From NCBI GenBank assembly GCA_963715635.1, contig OY970261.1, positions 3,410,001-3,474,000 of the forward strand: a stretch of DNA of 64,000 nt. The letters are read 5' to 3'. A model generated the notes under the pieces. It saw only the letters and a program-made list of their open reading frames with translations. It was not told where the DNA came from and searched no databases. The number at the start of each line of letters is the position of its first letter. The stretch's first letter is position 1. The position numbers and the translations under genes are program-made. The stretch is from JAPKZH01 sp963715635 (GTDB taxonomy: Bacteria > Acidobacteriota > Aminicenantia > Aminicenantales > UBA4085). Below, piece by piece: positions 10,840 to 20,080 of the stretch.

Positions 10840-13143
10840 ATGAAACGTCAGAGTCTCGTCGGGTGTTCCGCTCTTTTTTTGAGCCTCATGACTTTGCCCC
10901 TTTTTCTCTCGGGGCAAGGAACGCTGGCCGATTACGAGAGAGCCGCTCATCTCCGGGACAAGATCCAATTCTTGGCGCTCAATGTCGTGGATCGCGCCGG
11001 CTGGATCGAAAAAACAAGCCGCTTTTGGTACAGAAAAACGATCAAGGGAGGCACCGAGTTTGAGGTCGTGGACGGCGAAACCCTGGTCAAAAAGCAGGCC
11101 TTCGACCATCAGAAGCTCGCGGCGTCGCTCTCCGCCGCGGCCGGCGAAAAATATACGGCCTTGAACCTGCCCTTCCAGACCGTCGCCTTTGTGGATGATG
11201 AGAAGGAGCTGGAATTCGACGCTGGCGATTTCAAGTGGCGATGCCAGCTCGCCGATTATTCCTGCAAAAAGGTCGGCCCTGCCGCCCGCCGGCGGGCCGG
11301 GTCGCCGTTCGTTACGCCGCCTCCGCCTCCCCAGGAGCCCAAGCCTTCGCCCGACGGAAAATGGGCGGCCTTCATTAAAAATTTCAATGTTTGGGTGCGT
11401 TCGACGGATAAGAAAGCCGAATTCCCCTTGAGTTGGGAAGGAACCGAAGGCGACGCCTATGCCTGGGCCTCCATCGTCTGGTCTCCTGACTCGAAAAAGA
11501 TTGCGGCCTACCGCATTCGGCCCGGCTATCGCCGCCTGATTCAATATGTCGAATCCTCTCCTTCCGACCAGCTTCAGCCAAAATATTATACCTATGAATA
11601 CCCGAAGCCCGGCGACGCCCTCAACGTCTGCAGCCCCGCTCTTTTTCTGATCGAAACAAAAAAGCAATTTCTCATCGACGACGCCCTGACCCCCAATCCC
11701 TTTTATTGTCAAGGCATCGGCCCCAATCCCCGCCAAATGCCCGACGCCGTCTGGTGGAAGGACAGCCGGGCCTTCACCTTCGAGTACAATCAGCGCGGCC
11801 ACCAGGTATACCGGATCATCGAGGTCGACGCTGCCACGGGAAAGGCGCGGGCGCTTGTGAACGAGGAGAGCAAGACCTTCATCTCCTATTCGTATAAAAA
11901 ATACCGCTACAACGTCCAGGATGGAAAGGAGATCATCTGGATGTCGGAGCGGGACGGCTGGAACCATCTCTATCTCTACGACGGCGCGACCGGGACCGTC
12001 AAGAACCAGATCACCAAAGGCGAATGGGTTGTCCGCGGCGTGGACAAGGTCGACGAGGCCGCCCGCCAGATCTGGTTCCGGGCGAGCGGGATCGAGCCGG
12101 GTAAAGACCCCTATCTCATCCATTATTATCGGATCAATTTTGACGGTTCAGGCCTCATCCCATTGACCGAGGGCGACGGCCACCACACCGTCGTTTTTTC
12201 CACGGACATGAAATATTATTTTGACACGTGGTCGCGCGTCGATCTTCCGCCAGTATCTGAGCTTCGTCTTTCCGCGGACAGAAAGGTTCTGATGGAAGTC
12301 GAGAAGGCGGATATCCAGGAGCTGCTGAAGGTTGGCTGGCGCGCGCCCGAGGTCTTCGTCGCCAAAGGACGGGATGGAAAGACCGATATCTGGGGCATCA
12401 TGATCCGGCCCACGAATTTCAATCCGGCCAGGAAGTATCCTATCATCGAATACATTTATGCCGGTCCCCATGATTCCTTCGTCCCGAAATCGTTCAGCGC
12501 TTTTAATCAGATGCAATCGGTGGCCGAATTGGGGTTTATCGTCGTCCAGATCGACGGGATGGGGACGAGCAACCGCTCCAAAGCGTTCCACGATGTCTGC
12601 TGGAAAAATATCGGCGACGCGGGCTTCCCCGACCGGATCCTCTGGCACAAGGCCGTCGCGGCGAAATACCCCTTTTACGACATTAGCCGCGTCGGCATCT
12701 ATGGCGGATCGGCTGGAGGCCAGAACTCAACGGGCGGGGTCCTCTTTCACCCGGAATTCTATAAGGTAGCGGTCTCGTTCGCCGGCTGTCACGACAACCG
12801 CATGGACAAGCTCTGGTGGAACGAAGCGTGGATGGGTTGGCCGCTTGGGCCCGAATACGAGGCATCCTCTAACGTCGCGAACGCCTATCGGCTTCAGGGG
12901 AAGCTTCTATTGATCGTCGGCGAACTGGACACGAACGTCGATCCGGCTTCGACGATGCAGGTCGTGAACGCCCTAATCAAGGCGGACAAGACCTTCGACC
13001 TGCTGGTCATCCCCGGGGGAAGCCATGGCGCCGGCCGGTCGAGCGAAGTTCCGGAATACGGTGAGCGGAAACGGAACGACTTCTTTGTCCGCAACCTGCT
13101 CGGCGTGGAGCCGCCGGATTGGAACAAGGTCGGAAAGAAATGA
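10840..13143 (+). CDS. Secreted dipeptidyl-peptidase IV-like prolyl oligopeptidase (S9B)
   Basis: 767 aa. A Sec signal (LFLSLMTLPLFLSGQG) is followed by a DPP-IV-type propeller of about 450 residues with PSPDGKWAAFIKNFNVWVR and WMSERDGWNHLYLYD, then an S9 alpha/beta-hydrolase domain. The catalytic triad reads Ser624 (YGGSAGG), Asp697 (ELDTNVDP) and His729 (GGSHGAGR). The family removes Xaa-Pro or Xaa-Ala dipeptides from peptide N-termini in the periplasm or at the surface. GGGAGG seven bases before the ATG supports the start. Its stop overlaps the next start (ATGA at 13140-13143), so the two are translationally coupled to the BNR protein. Confidence 0.92.
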   Translation: MKRQSLVGCSALFLSLMTLPLFLSGQGTLADYERAAHLRDKIQFLALNVVDRAGWIEKTSRFWYRKTIKGGTEFEVVDGETLVKKQAFDHQKLAASLSAAAGEKYTALNLPFQTVAFVDDEKELEFDAGDFKWRCQLADYSCKKVGPAARRRAGSPFVTPPPPPQEPKPSPDGKWAAFIKNFNVWVRSTDKKAEFPLSWEGTEGDAYAWASIVWSPDSKKIAAYRIRPGYRRLIQYVESSPSDQLQPKYYTYEYPKPGDALNVCSPALFLIETKKQFLIDDALTPNPFYCQGIGPNPRQMPDAVWWKDSRAFTFEYNQRGHQVYRIIEVDAATGKARALVNEESKTFISYSYKKYRYNVQDGKEIIWMSERDGWNHLYLYDGATGTVKNQITKGEWVVRGVDKVDEAARQIWFRASGIEPGKDPYLIHYYRINFDGSGLIPLTEGDGHHTVVFSTDMKYYFDTWSRVDLPPVSELRLSADRKVLMEVEKADIQELLKVGWRAPEVFVAKGRDGKTDIWGIMIRPTNFNPARKYPIIEYIYAGPHDSFVPKSFSAFNQMQSVAELGFIVVQIDGMGTSNRSKAFHDVCWKNIGDAGFPDRILWHKAVAAKYPFYDISRVGIYGGSAGGQNSTGGVLFHPEFYKVAVSFAGCHDNRMDKLWWNEAWMGWPLGPEYEASSNVANAYRLQGKLLLIVGELDTNVDPASTMQVVNALIKADKTFDLLVIPGGSHGAGRSSEVPEYGERKRNDFFVRNLLGVEPPDWNKVGKK

Positions 13144-16100
13144 ACAAGATATCTAATAGAAAACGGCAAGTGCGTTTATTTGGCTGGCTCTTGTTTTTAT
13201 TAATCGGTGTCTTGGCATCCTTGGGCGTATCGAATGTCCTGACATTTGGCCGTCAGGAGGCTCAGAGGTCGCAAACCGCGCCTTCAGGCCAATGGGCTCC
13301 AAGCTCAGATGATCTCGGCGCTCTAACCTGGCGGTTCGTAGGCCCACAGGGGAATCGTGTCAGCGCCGTCGTCTGCGACTCGAATGATCCCAATGTCTAT
13401 TACGCCGGGGCCTGCGCCGGCGGCGTCTGGAAATCGAGCGACGGTGGCACGAACTGGCAGCCCGTCTTCGACGAACAGTCCTCCCAGTCGATAGGCTCGC
13501 TGGCCATCGCCCCCTCGGACTCCAATCAAGTCTGGGCAGGGACGGGCGAGGCCTTCATCCGCTCCAACGTCCTCATCGGTGACGGCATCTACAAGTCGAT
13601 GGACGCCGGCAAGACCTGGCAGTGCATGGGCCTGGAAAAGTCCGGGCGGATCGGCCGCATCGTCGTCCATCCGGGGGACCCGAATATTGTCTTCGCCGCA
13701 GCCCTGGGCCATTGCTACGGCCCGCAGAAGGAGCGGGGAGTCTATCGGACCAAAGACGGCGGCAAGACTTGGCAGCAGGTGCTGTTTGTGGACGAGAACA
13801 CCGGTTGCTCGGGATTGGCCATGGATCCCAACAACCCACGGATTCTTTTTGCCGGCATGTGGTCGATTGTCATCAAGACCTGGGGTAAGACGAGCGGCGG
13901 ACCGGGAAGCGGCGTCTTTGTTTCCCGGGACGGCGGCGATACGTGGGCGAGGATCAAAGGGCACGGGCTGCCGACCTTCGAGGTCGGGAAAATCGATGTA
14001 GCCGTCGCGCCGTCAAACTCCAACCGCGTCTTTGCCCTCATCGAGACGGGCGATAACGGCTCACTCTGGCGGTCAGATGACGGCGGAGAAATTTGGCGGG
14101 TCGTAAGCTACGAGCGCCGGATCAACGAGCGGCCGCATTATTATACGCGGATGTGCATCGCGCCCGACGACGAGAACACGGTCTATTTTCCGTGCAACAG
14201 CATGTACGTGACGTACGACGGCGGCGACTCGATTGAAAATTTTAGCGGCGGCGGCGACAACCACGACATGTGGGCCGATCCCAAGAACCCGAAACGGATG
14301 ATGATCGGCAACGATGGCGGCGTCAGCTTGACCACAACGCGCGGCCGCCAGTGGCGCTTTGTCAAGCTTCCCATCGGCCAGATGTACCATGTGGCCGTGG
14401 ACAACCGCATTCCCTATTGGGTGTACAGCAATATGCAGGACTCGACTTCAAAGCGCGGGCCCGCCTATCCGGGCTACAGCCCCGATCTGCCGGTCTGGAG
14501 CTCCCTGGGCGGCTGCGAATCCGGATTCTCTTATCCGGACCCTGTCGATCCGAATATCGTCTGGGGGACATGCTATTCGGGTACGGTCGAAATCTATGAT
14601 CACCGAACGGGCCTCGTCCGCAACGTCAATCCCTGGCCGGAAAAGTCGCTGGATTCGCCGGCCGCCGTCCTCAAATACCGCTGGAACTGGACCCACCCGA
14701 TTGCCATTTCACCCCACGACCACAATAAAGTCTATGTGGGAAGCCAATATGTCCATATGACGACGAACGGAGGCCAGAGCTGGACGCTCATCAGCCCGGA
14801 CCTTACGACGAATGACAAAAGCAAACAGGGGAGTTCGGGCGGCCTGAGCAAGGATAATCTCGGCGTCGAGTACGGCTGTACGCTCTTCGCCATCGCCGAG
14901 TCGCCGGTCGAGGCCGGCGTCATCTGGGCGGGATCGAACGACGGGCTGCTGCATGTGACGCGCGACGGTGGAAAGACCTGGCAGAACGTCACACCGCCGG
15001 GCATGCCGGTATGGGGCACGGTGAATATGATCGATCCCTCTCGTTTTGAAGCGGGCCGCTGTTATATCGCCGTGGACGGCCACCAGGAGAATGTCCGCGA
15101 TCCCTATTTCTTCAAGACGTCAGATTATGGCCGAACCTGGAGGCTCATCAGCTCGGATATCCCCAAGTCCGCCTTAAGCTACACAAGCGCCATTAAGGAG
15201 GATCCGGTCCGGAAGGACATGTTGTATGCGGGAACAGCCAACCGTTTCTACGTTTCTTTTAACAACGGAGAGAACTGGCTGTCCTTGCAGGCCAACCTGC
15301 CGCACGCCTGCATCACCTGGATCGCGGTCCAGGAGCATTTCCATGACCTTGTTGTTGGAACAAACGGCCGTGGCATCTGGGTCATGGACGACATCACCCC
15401 GCTCAGGGAGCTGGGTCCTGAAATTCTCAAGTCCGAGGCGTGTCTTTTTAAGCCGCGCCCGGCTTACCGCTTCAAGGATCGTCAGTCCATAGACAGTCCC
15501 GGGAATGACCAGATCCGCGCTCAGAGGGCGCCCTATGGGGCGACGATCAACTACTATCTCAAGGATCTCCCAAAGGGCGGAGTGACGATCGAGATCCTCG
15601 ATGAGAGCGGCCAGAAGGTCCGCACGCTTCCCGGGACGGTTCGCAAAGGCCTCAACCGTGTCCTCTGGAACCTGCGCCATGAGCCGCTTTTCCAGATCGA
15701 GCTCCGGACGACGCCTTCCTTCCATCCCCACGTCTGGGAAGAGAAACGTTTCAAGGGCCGGGAAACGCGCCCAGTACTTCACTGGGGCATTCAGCAGCCG
15801 CAGGCCGGAGTGCTAGCTGCGCCCGGATCGTACACGGTCAAGCTCAAGGTGGGCGGCAGGGAATTCACCGAAAAGCTCGATGTGCGCAAAGACCCAAACT
15901 CGAAAGGCACGGTTGAAAACATCAAAGAAATGGTCCGCCTTTGGACGGCCGTTGTCCAAGATATCAACGAAGTCGTCACCATGATCAACCGGATGGAATG
16001 GGCTGGAAAGCAGATGGAAGACCTCGGCAAAGTACTCGGCCGAGTCAAAGACGGAAAGTCAGTTCAAAATGCGCTGGCCGAGATCCAAAAGAAAATCATG

Positions 16101-16451
16101 ACCGTCGAAGACAAACTCTTACAGCGCCAGCTCCACGCGTCCGATCCGAAGTCCTACCGGGCCGAGATGATGCTCTACTCCAAGCTCCTCTGGTTCTCGG
16201 GAGAGATCGGGACGGGCGCGGGCGACATCCGCAACACCGAAGACTTCGGACCCACGGGCCAGCAGCTTGAGGTCTATGAAATTTTAAAGAAGCGGCTGGA
16301 CGACATTCGCGCCGAATACGACAGATTGTTCAATGCCGAGGTGCCCGCCTTTAACAACAAGCTGAAAGAGGCCGGCCTCGGAAGCCTCATCACGAATCTG
16401 GATGTCAAAAGCGCTCCCCCGGACGAATCGATGTTTCAACGTCGCTACTGA
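13140..16451 (+). CDS. Large secreted BNR/sortilin-like propeller protein with FlgD-like Ig module
   Basis: 1103 aa from ATG 13140, which overlaps the DPP-IV stop; an upstream in-frame ATG at 13119 lies inside that gene. An N-terminal hydrophobic export segment (LFGWLLFLLIGVLASLGVSN) precedes many Asp-boxes (SSDGGTNW, SMDAGKTW, TKDGGKTW, SRDGGDTW, TRDGGKTW) forming one or two propellers to about residue 760. A FlgD-like Ig segment follows (VTIEILDESGQKVRTL, APGSYTVKLKVGG). The last 180 residues are helical and coiled-coil-like. It is longer and more diverged than the two other BNR paralogues in the window. Its coupling to a DPP-IV peptidase suggests a joint role at the cell surface, perhaps substrate capture; no glycosidase residue is identifiable. 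Confidence 0.85.
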   Translation: MNKISNRKRQVRLFGWLLFLLIGVLASLGVSNVLTFGRQEAQRSQTAPSGQWAPSSDDLGALTWRFVGPQGNRVSAVVCDSNDPNVYYAGACAGGVWKSSDGGTNWQPVFDEQSSQSIGSLAIAPSDSNQVWAGTGEAFIRSNVLIGDGIYKSMDAGKTWQCMGLEKSGRIGRIVVHPGDPNIVFAAALGHCYGPQKERGVYRTKDGGKTWQQVLFVDENTGCSGLAMDPNNPRILFAGMWSIVIKTWGKTSGGPGSGVFVSRDGGDTWARIKGHGLPTFEVGKIDVAVAPSNSNRVFALIETGDNGSLWRSDDGGEIWRVVSYERRINERPHYYTRMCIAPDDENTVYFPCNSMYVTYDGGDSIENFSGGGDNHDMWADPKNPKRMMIGNDGGVSLTTTRGRQWRFVKLPIGQMYHVAVDNRIPYWVYSNMQDSTSKRGPAYPGYSPDLPVWSSLGGCESGFSYPDPVDPNIVWGTCYSGTVEIYDHRTGLVRNVNPWPEKSLDSPAAVLKYRWNWTHPIAISPHDHNKVYVGSQYVHMTTNGGQSWTLISPDLTTNDKSKQGSSGGLSKDNLGVEYGCTLFAIAESPVEAGVIWAGSNDGLLHVTRDGGKTWQNVTPPGMPVWGTVNMIDPSRFEAGRCYIAVDGHQENVRDPYFFKTSDYGRTWRLISSDIPKSALSYTSAIKEDPVRKDMLYAGTANRFYVSFNNGENWLSLQANLPHACITWIAVQEHFHDLVVGTNGRGIWVMDDITPLRELGPEILKSEACLFKPRPAYRFKDRQSIDSPGNDQIRAQRAPYGATINYYLKDLPKGGVTIEILDESGQKVRTLPGTVRKGLNRVLWNLRHEPLFQIELRTTPSFHPHVWEEKRFKGRETRPVLHWGIQQPQAGVLAAPGSYTVKLKVGGREFTEKLDVRKDPNSKGTVENIKEMVRLWTAVVQDINEVVTMINRMEWAGKQMEDLGKVLGRVKDGKSVQNALAEIQKKIMTVEDKLLQRQLHASDPKSYRAEMMLYSKLLWFSGEIGTGAGDIRNTEDFGPTGQQLEVYEILKKRLDDIRAEYDRLFNAEVPAFNNKLKEAGLGSLITNLDVKSAPPDESMFQRRY

Positions 16452-16455
16452 AGTA

Positions 16456-16495
16456 GGGACAGGACTGGAATACTCTTGAAATCGATACCTGTCCC
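16456..16495 (+). repeat. Short palindromic element after the BNR gene
   Basis: GGGACAGG at 16456-16463 is the reverse complement of CCTGTCCC at 16488-16495, with a 24-nt loop. There is no T-tract after it, so it is a poor intrinsic terminator. The GGGACAGG/CCTGTCCC words resemble REP-type extragenic palindromes, and a related arm recurs at 34830-34862. Confidence 0.45.
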
Positions 16496-16892
16496 CGATT
16501 TGCCGCAAAAAAATAATAGGGATTCAAAATATTATGGGAAAACATTCTCTTTTCGGCGTCGCCATCAAGAACTCCGACCTTGTGGCAAACGTGTGGGAGC
16601 GGTCTCCCTCTTCCCCTTCGCTACCATCCTCTCCATACACCACTTTTTGTCATAGAGCCAGTTTTGGCTTGACAAATAGGTAAATATAGTTTATCTAATA
16701 TATCAGCAAGGCTTTTGGCAAGCTAGGAAATTGAGCAAGGAGAAGTGCCGTTTTCAAAGCTAGGCCTTTCTAGGGGAAAATTATCTATTCTAAAGGAATT
16801 AGCATGTCTGTCAAAGGGGGTGGCAATGACGTAGCAAATGATGGAAGTCTTTTAAAAGGGGTCAAACAGATTTTTAAACAAAGGAGGGAGAG
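16496..16892 (+). promoter_or_regulatory. Promoter and long leader of the TonB-dependent receptor gene
   Basis: No gene is seen in this interval. TTGACA at 16669-16674 is followed by an AT-rich -10 region (TATCTA at 16692 with 17 bp, or TCTAAT at 16694 with 19 bp). A start near 16705 would leave about 185 nt of leader before the ATG at 16893. The leader holds small hairpins (CTAG-based, near 16765-16782) and a good AGGAGG just upstream of the ATG. No known riboswitch class was recognised in it. Confidence 0.45.
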
Positions 16893-19800
16893 ATGAAATT
16901 ATACAAAATTTTGCTAGTGATCGTTATGTGCTTTGCTTTAGTCCCAGCGCTCCTCGCTCAGGGCACCACCCAGGACACGGGGACCATCAGAGGAACGGTA
17001 AAGGACGCTCAAGGAACATTTCTGCCAGGTGTCAGCGTCACGGCCTCAAGCCCAGCCCTGATGCAGAATCAAACTGCGGTGACGAATGAAAGCGGCGCCT
17101 TCCGTCTTCCTCTTCTTCGCGTCGGAGTCTATACCTTAACACTGGACCTCGCGGGATTTCGGCCCGTCAAGAGAGAGAATATCTTTGTCGGCCTGGACGC
17201 CACGGTGACCCTCAGTTTTACCATGGAGCAGGCCGCGATCGCCGAACAAGTGACCGTTGTCGCCGCATCTCCAGTTGTTGACGTGAAAACGTCTACGCAG
17301 GTCAAGTACTTCAAGTATGACATGCTTCAAAACCTTCCGATCGCCCGGGACCTGGGGACTATTGTCACCCTGGCCCCCGGTGTCGTGAGTGCGGCCAGCG
17401 TCAAGGGAGGAACTGCTGGGAACACGATCTACCATGTCGACGGCCTTTACGCCAATGACCCCGATAACGCCCAGCTAGGGGCCAACGTTGATTTCAACAT
17501 GATGGAGGAAGTCGAAATCGCGACCGGCGGTTACAATGCGGAAATCGGGAGCGTGAGCGGCGGCTACATCAACGCTATAACGAAGTCGGGCGGGAACAAG
17601 TTCTCGGGCCTCTTCCAGGGATATTATAACCAGAAGGACTTTACGAACGTCGTCGTTCCTCAGGACCAGCTCACGGCCATGGGCCTCGGATTGCCGACCG
17701 TAGCCCGGTTCGCCTACGACCTGAGCGGAAGCTTCGGCGGCCCGATTATTAAAGACAAGCTCTGGTTCTTCACGAACGGACGCTTCGCCCGGAGCGCAAC
17801 GGAAACCGGTTTTCTCAACTGGACATCTCCCCTAGGAATAACCTATAAGCCTTATGAGGGGACGAACTGGAACTGGGGTGCCATGGCTAAATTTACCTTC
17901 CAGCCGACGAAGAGCCTGAGAATCGCTTTCAACGGAAATCTTCGCAGCAACTATCGCAATACCCGGTCCACCGGCCTTTTTACTCCCTATGATTGCTCGT
18001 ACACGGACGACCCATGGTCCAACAATAACATCTTCGGTTCGGTCACGTGGATCATTGATCCCAACACCTACCTCGAAGTCAGGGGCGGGTTCCTCGAAGT
18101 CTCGGCCATGCTGGTCATGCCCAGTCCTTCCCAGTCCGGACTCGACCTGAACCAAGTCCAAATTAATTACGATAACTATACGGGTTATTATTTTGGCACC
18201 GGATACAGGACCAACGAGTGGATCGGACGTCCAACCGTCCAGTCTTCCGTCCACCTCACCCGCTTCCAGGACAATCTCCTCGGCGGCGACCATGAATTCA
18301 AGGCCGGCTTCGAGCTCAACACGGTGGGCTGCAATTGGTCCGACTGGAAGGATAATCCCCTCCGCCAGGAGTGGTACAATGGCAGTCCCTATTATTGGCG
18401 CGGCCTCTATGGCCTAAATGGGCCCGATCCGGTCCATGGCGATGGTCGAATCTCCCTCTTCTTCATGGGGACGACGCGGGAAAACTCGATGGCAAAATCC
18501 AGGGGCATTCGTTATTCCGGATATCTTCAGGATTCCTTCACGATCAAGAACAGGCTGACCATCAACGTCGGCCTGCGTTATGACTATACGAGAGGATGGA
18601 TTCCGGATTACGATAAGGCCGCCACGGGAGGTTTCGCCCAAGCCGTCGGCGCAACGACCATGCTGCCCGATTTCGGGATCAACCTCTACGGTGAATGGAA
18701 GGACCAGGGTGTCGATCCTTTCACCAAGTGGGGGATTCTCGCGCCGCGCCTGGGCCTCACCTACGACCTTTTCGGCGACGGCAAGACGGCCCTGAGACTC
18801 CATGTTGGACGGTTCAGCGACTGGCTCTACGCTTCCTTAATCGTCAGCTACAATCCCCTCCGGCTGAGCAGCTATACGTTCGATTGGTGGGATGACAACC
18901 TCAACGGAGTTCCAGATTCCCCCCCATTGACCACTACAAGGGTGTCTGGGGAACCAGCCCCCTCGTGAAGCTTCGGGACTACTGGAGCCGACTGGTTGAT
19001 ACGAACCTCAAGGCGACTTATGATGACCAGATCGTCCTCGGGATCGACCACGAGCTCTTTACGAACTTCAAGGTCAGCGTCAGCTACATGTACAAGAAGA
19101 AGAACAATATTATCGATGACGCCCTGTTCGATTTCAGCACAAACAAGCGTTTCGATTATCCCGACAGCGGCTACTGGGTGCCTTTCACGACCACGATCCC
19201 GGCCGTCAACCAATTCCCCGCCCAGACGGTGACGATGTACTTTCTGAAAAAGAGCGCTCCCCAACTGCTCAATAAGCTGATGAATATTCCCGAAGCTTAC
19301 CGAAAATATTCCGGCCTGGACATCATCTTCGACAAGCGTTTCGCCCACGGTTGGCAGCTCGGCGGGTCCGTGACGATCTCCAAGACGTGGGGCAATATCG
19401 CCGGCGATTACAACAACATCTGGGGCTATTCCTTGCCGGGGAACAATGCCAACTGGTACGTCAATAACGATGGCCGCCTGTCCGACGCAGATCGCCCGTT
19501 GGTCATGAAATTCTACGGCACCTTCAACGTGCCCTTCGGGTTCCTCGCTTCCTTCTATTACAATTATTACAGCGGATCCGTGTGGCAGAGAAGCGCAACC
19601 GTCTATGCTCCCGCGGCCTGGGCGGCAGCCAACGATGTCGATACAAGCCGCGCCCCCTCCTACGGCATTAACTTCGAACCCCAGGGCACCCGAAGAACCT
19701 ACGCTTATCAGAACGTCGATGCCCGGCTGGAGAAAGATTTCAGCCTTAGCAAACTCGGCTCCTTATCCGTTTATATCGATATCTATAACCTGCTCGGCAA

Positions 19801-19960
19801 CTTCTACCCCAACGTCACCTTGAATCCCGGCGGAACCTGGAGGCCCACGGACAACAACGTCAGCACCGGCACTTACACCCTGGCCTCAACCTACAAGCGG
19901 ATCACGAGCCTCAGCAACATGACGAGAGTCTTTCGGTTCTCCGTGCGCTACGCCTTCTAA
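16893..19960 (+). CDS. TonB-dependent receptor, reading frame broken at a C7 tract
   Basis: Two frames (16893-18968 and to 19960) join into one protein of about 1022 aa. It has a Sec signal (LLVIVMCFALVPALLAQ), a carboxypeptidase-regulatory-like Ig domain (IRGTVKDAQGTFLPGVSVTA), a plug (YHVDGLYANDP, SVSGGYINAITKSGGNKFSG) and a beta-barrel that ends in RVFRFSVRYAF, the C-terminal Phe expected of outer-membrane barrels. The break is at the run of seven C at 18919-18925. With eight C the frame continues as DSPPIDHYKGVWGTSPLVKL straight into the second half. This is a sequencing error, a slippage site or a recent mutation. The family imports large ligands such as oligosaccharides; the substrate is unknown. 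A strong terminator follows. Confidence 0.87.
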
Positions 19961-19978
19961 AGCTTGAGCTGACGACGC

Positions 19979-20011
19979 AAAGGGAGGAGGGCAACCTCCT
20001 CCCTTTTTTTT
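19979..20011 (+). terminator. Intrinsic terminator after the TonB receptor gene
   Basis: A perfect 12-bp stem (19979-19990 with 19995-20006) has loop GCAA and runs into eight T (20004-20011). The core stem is GGGAGGAGG / CCTCCTCCC. Confidence 0.92.
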
Positions 20012-20080
20012 GCTTTTTTGAGAAGTGACAAAGATAGCTTCAGTCAGTGAGCTCCAAGGAAGAGGAGGGATCGTTCCCAC

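Noticed and set aside
10768..12123. 451-codon minus-strand frame opposite the DPP-IV gene
   Set aside because: It is antisense to a gene with an intact catalytic triad and signal peptide; no support of its own.
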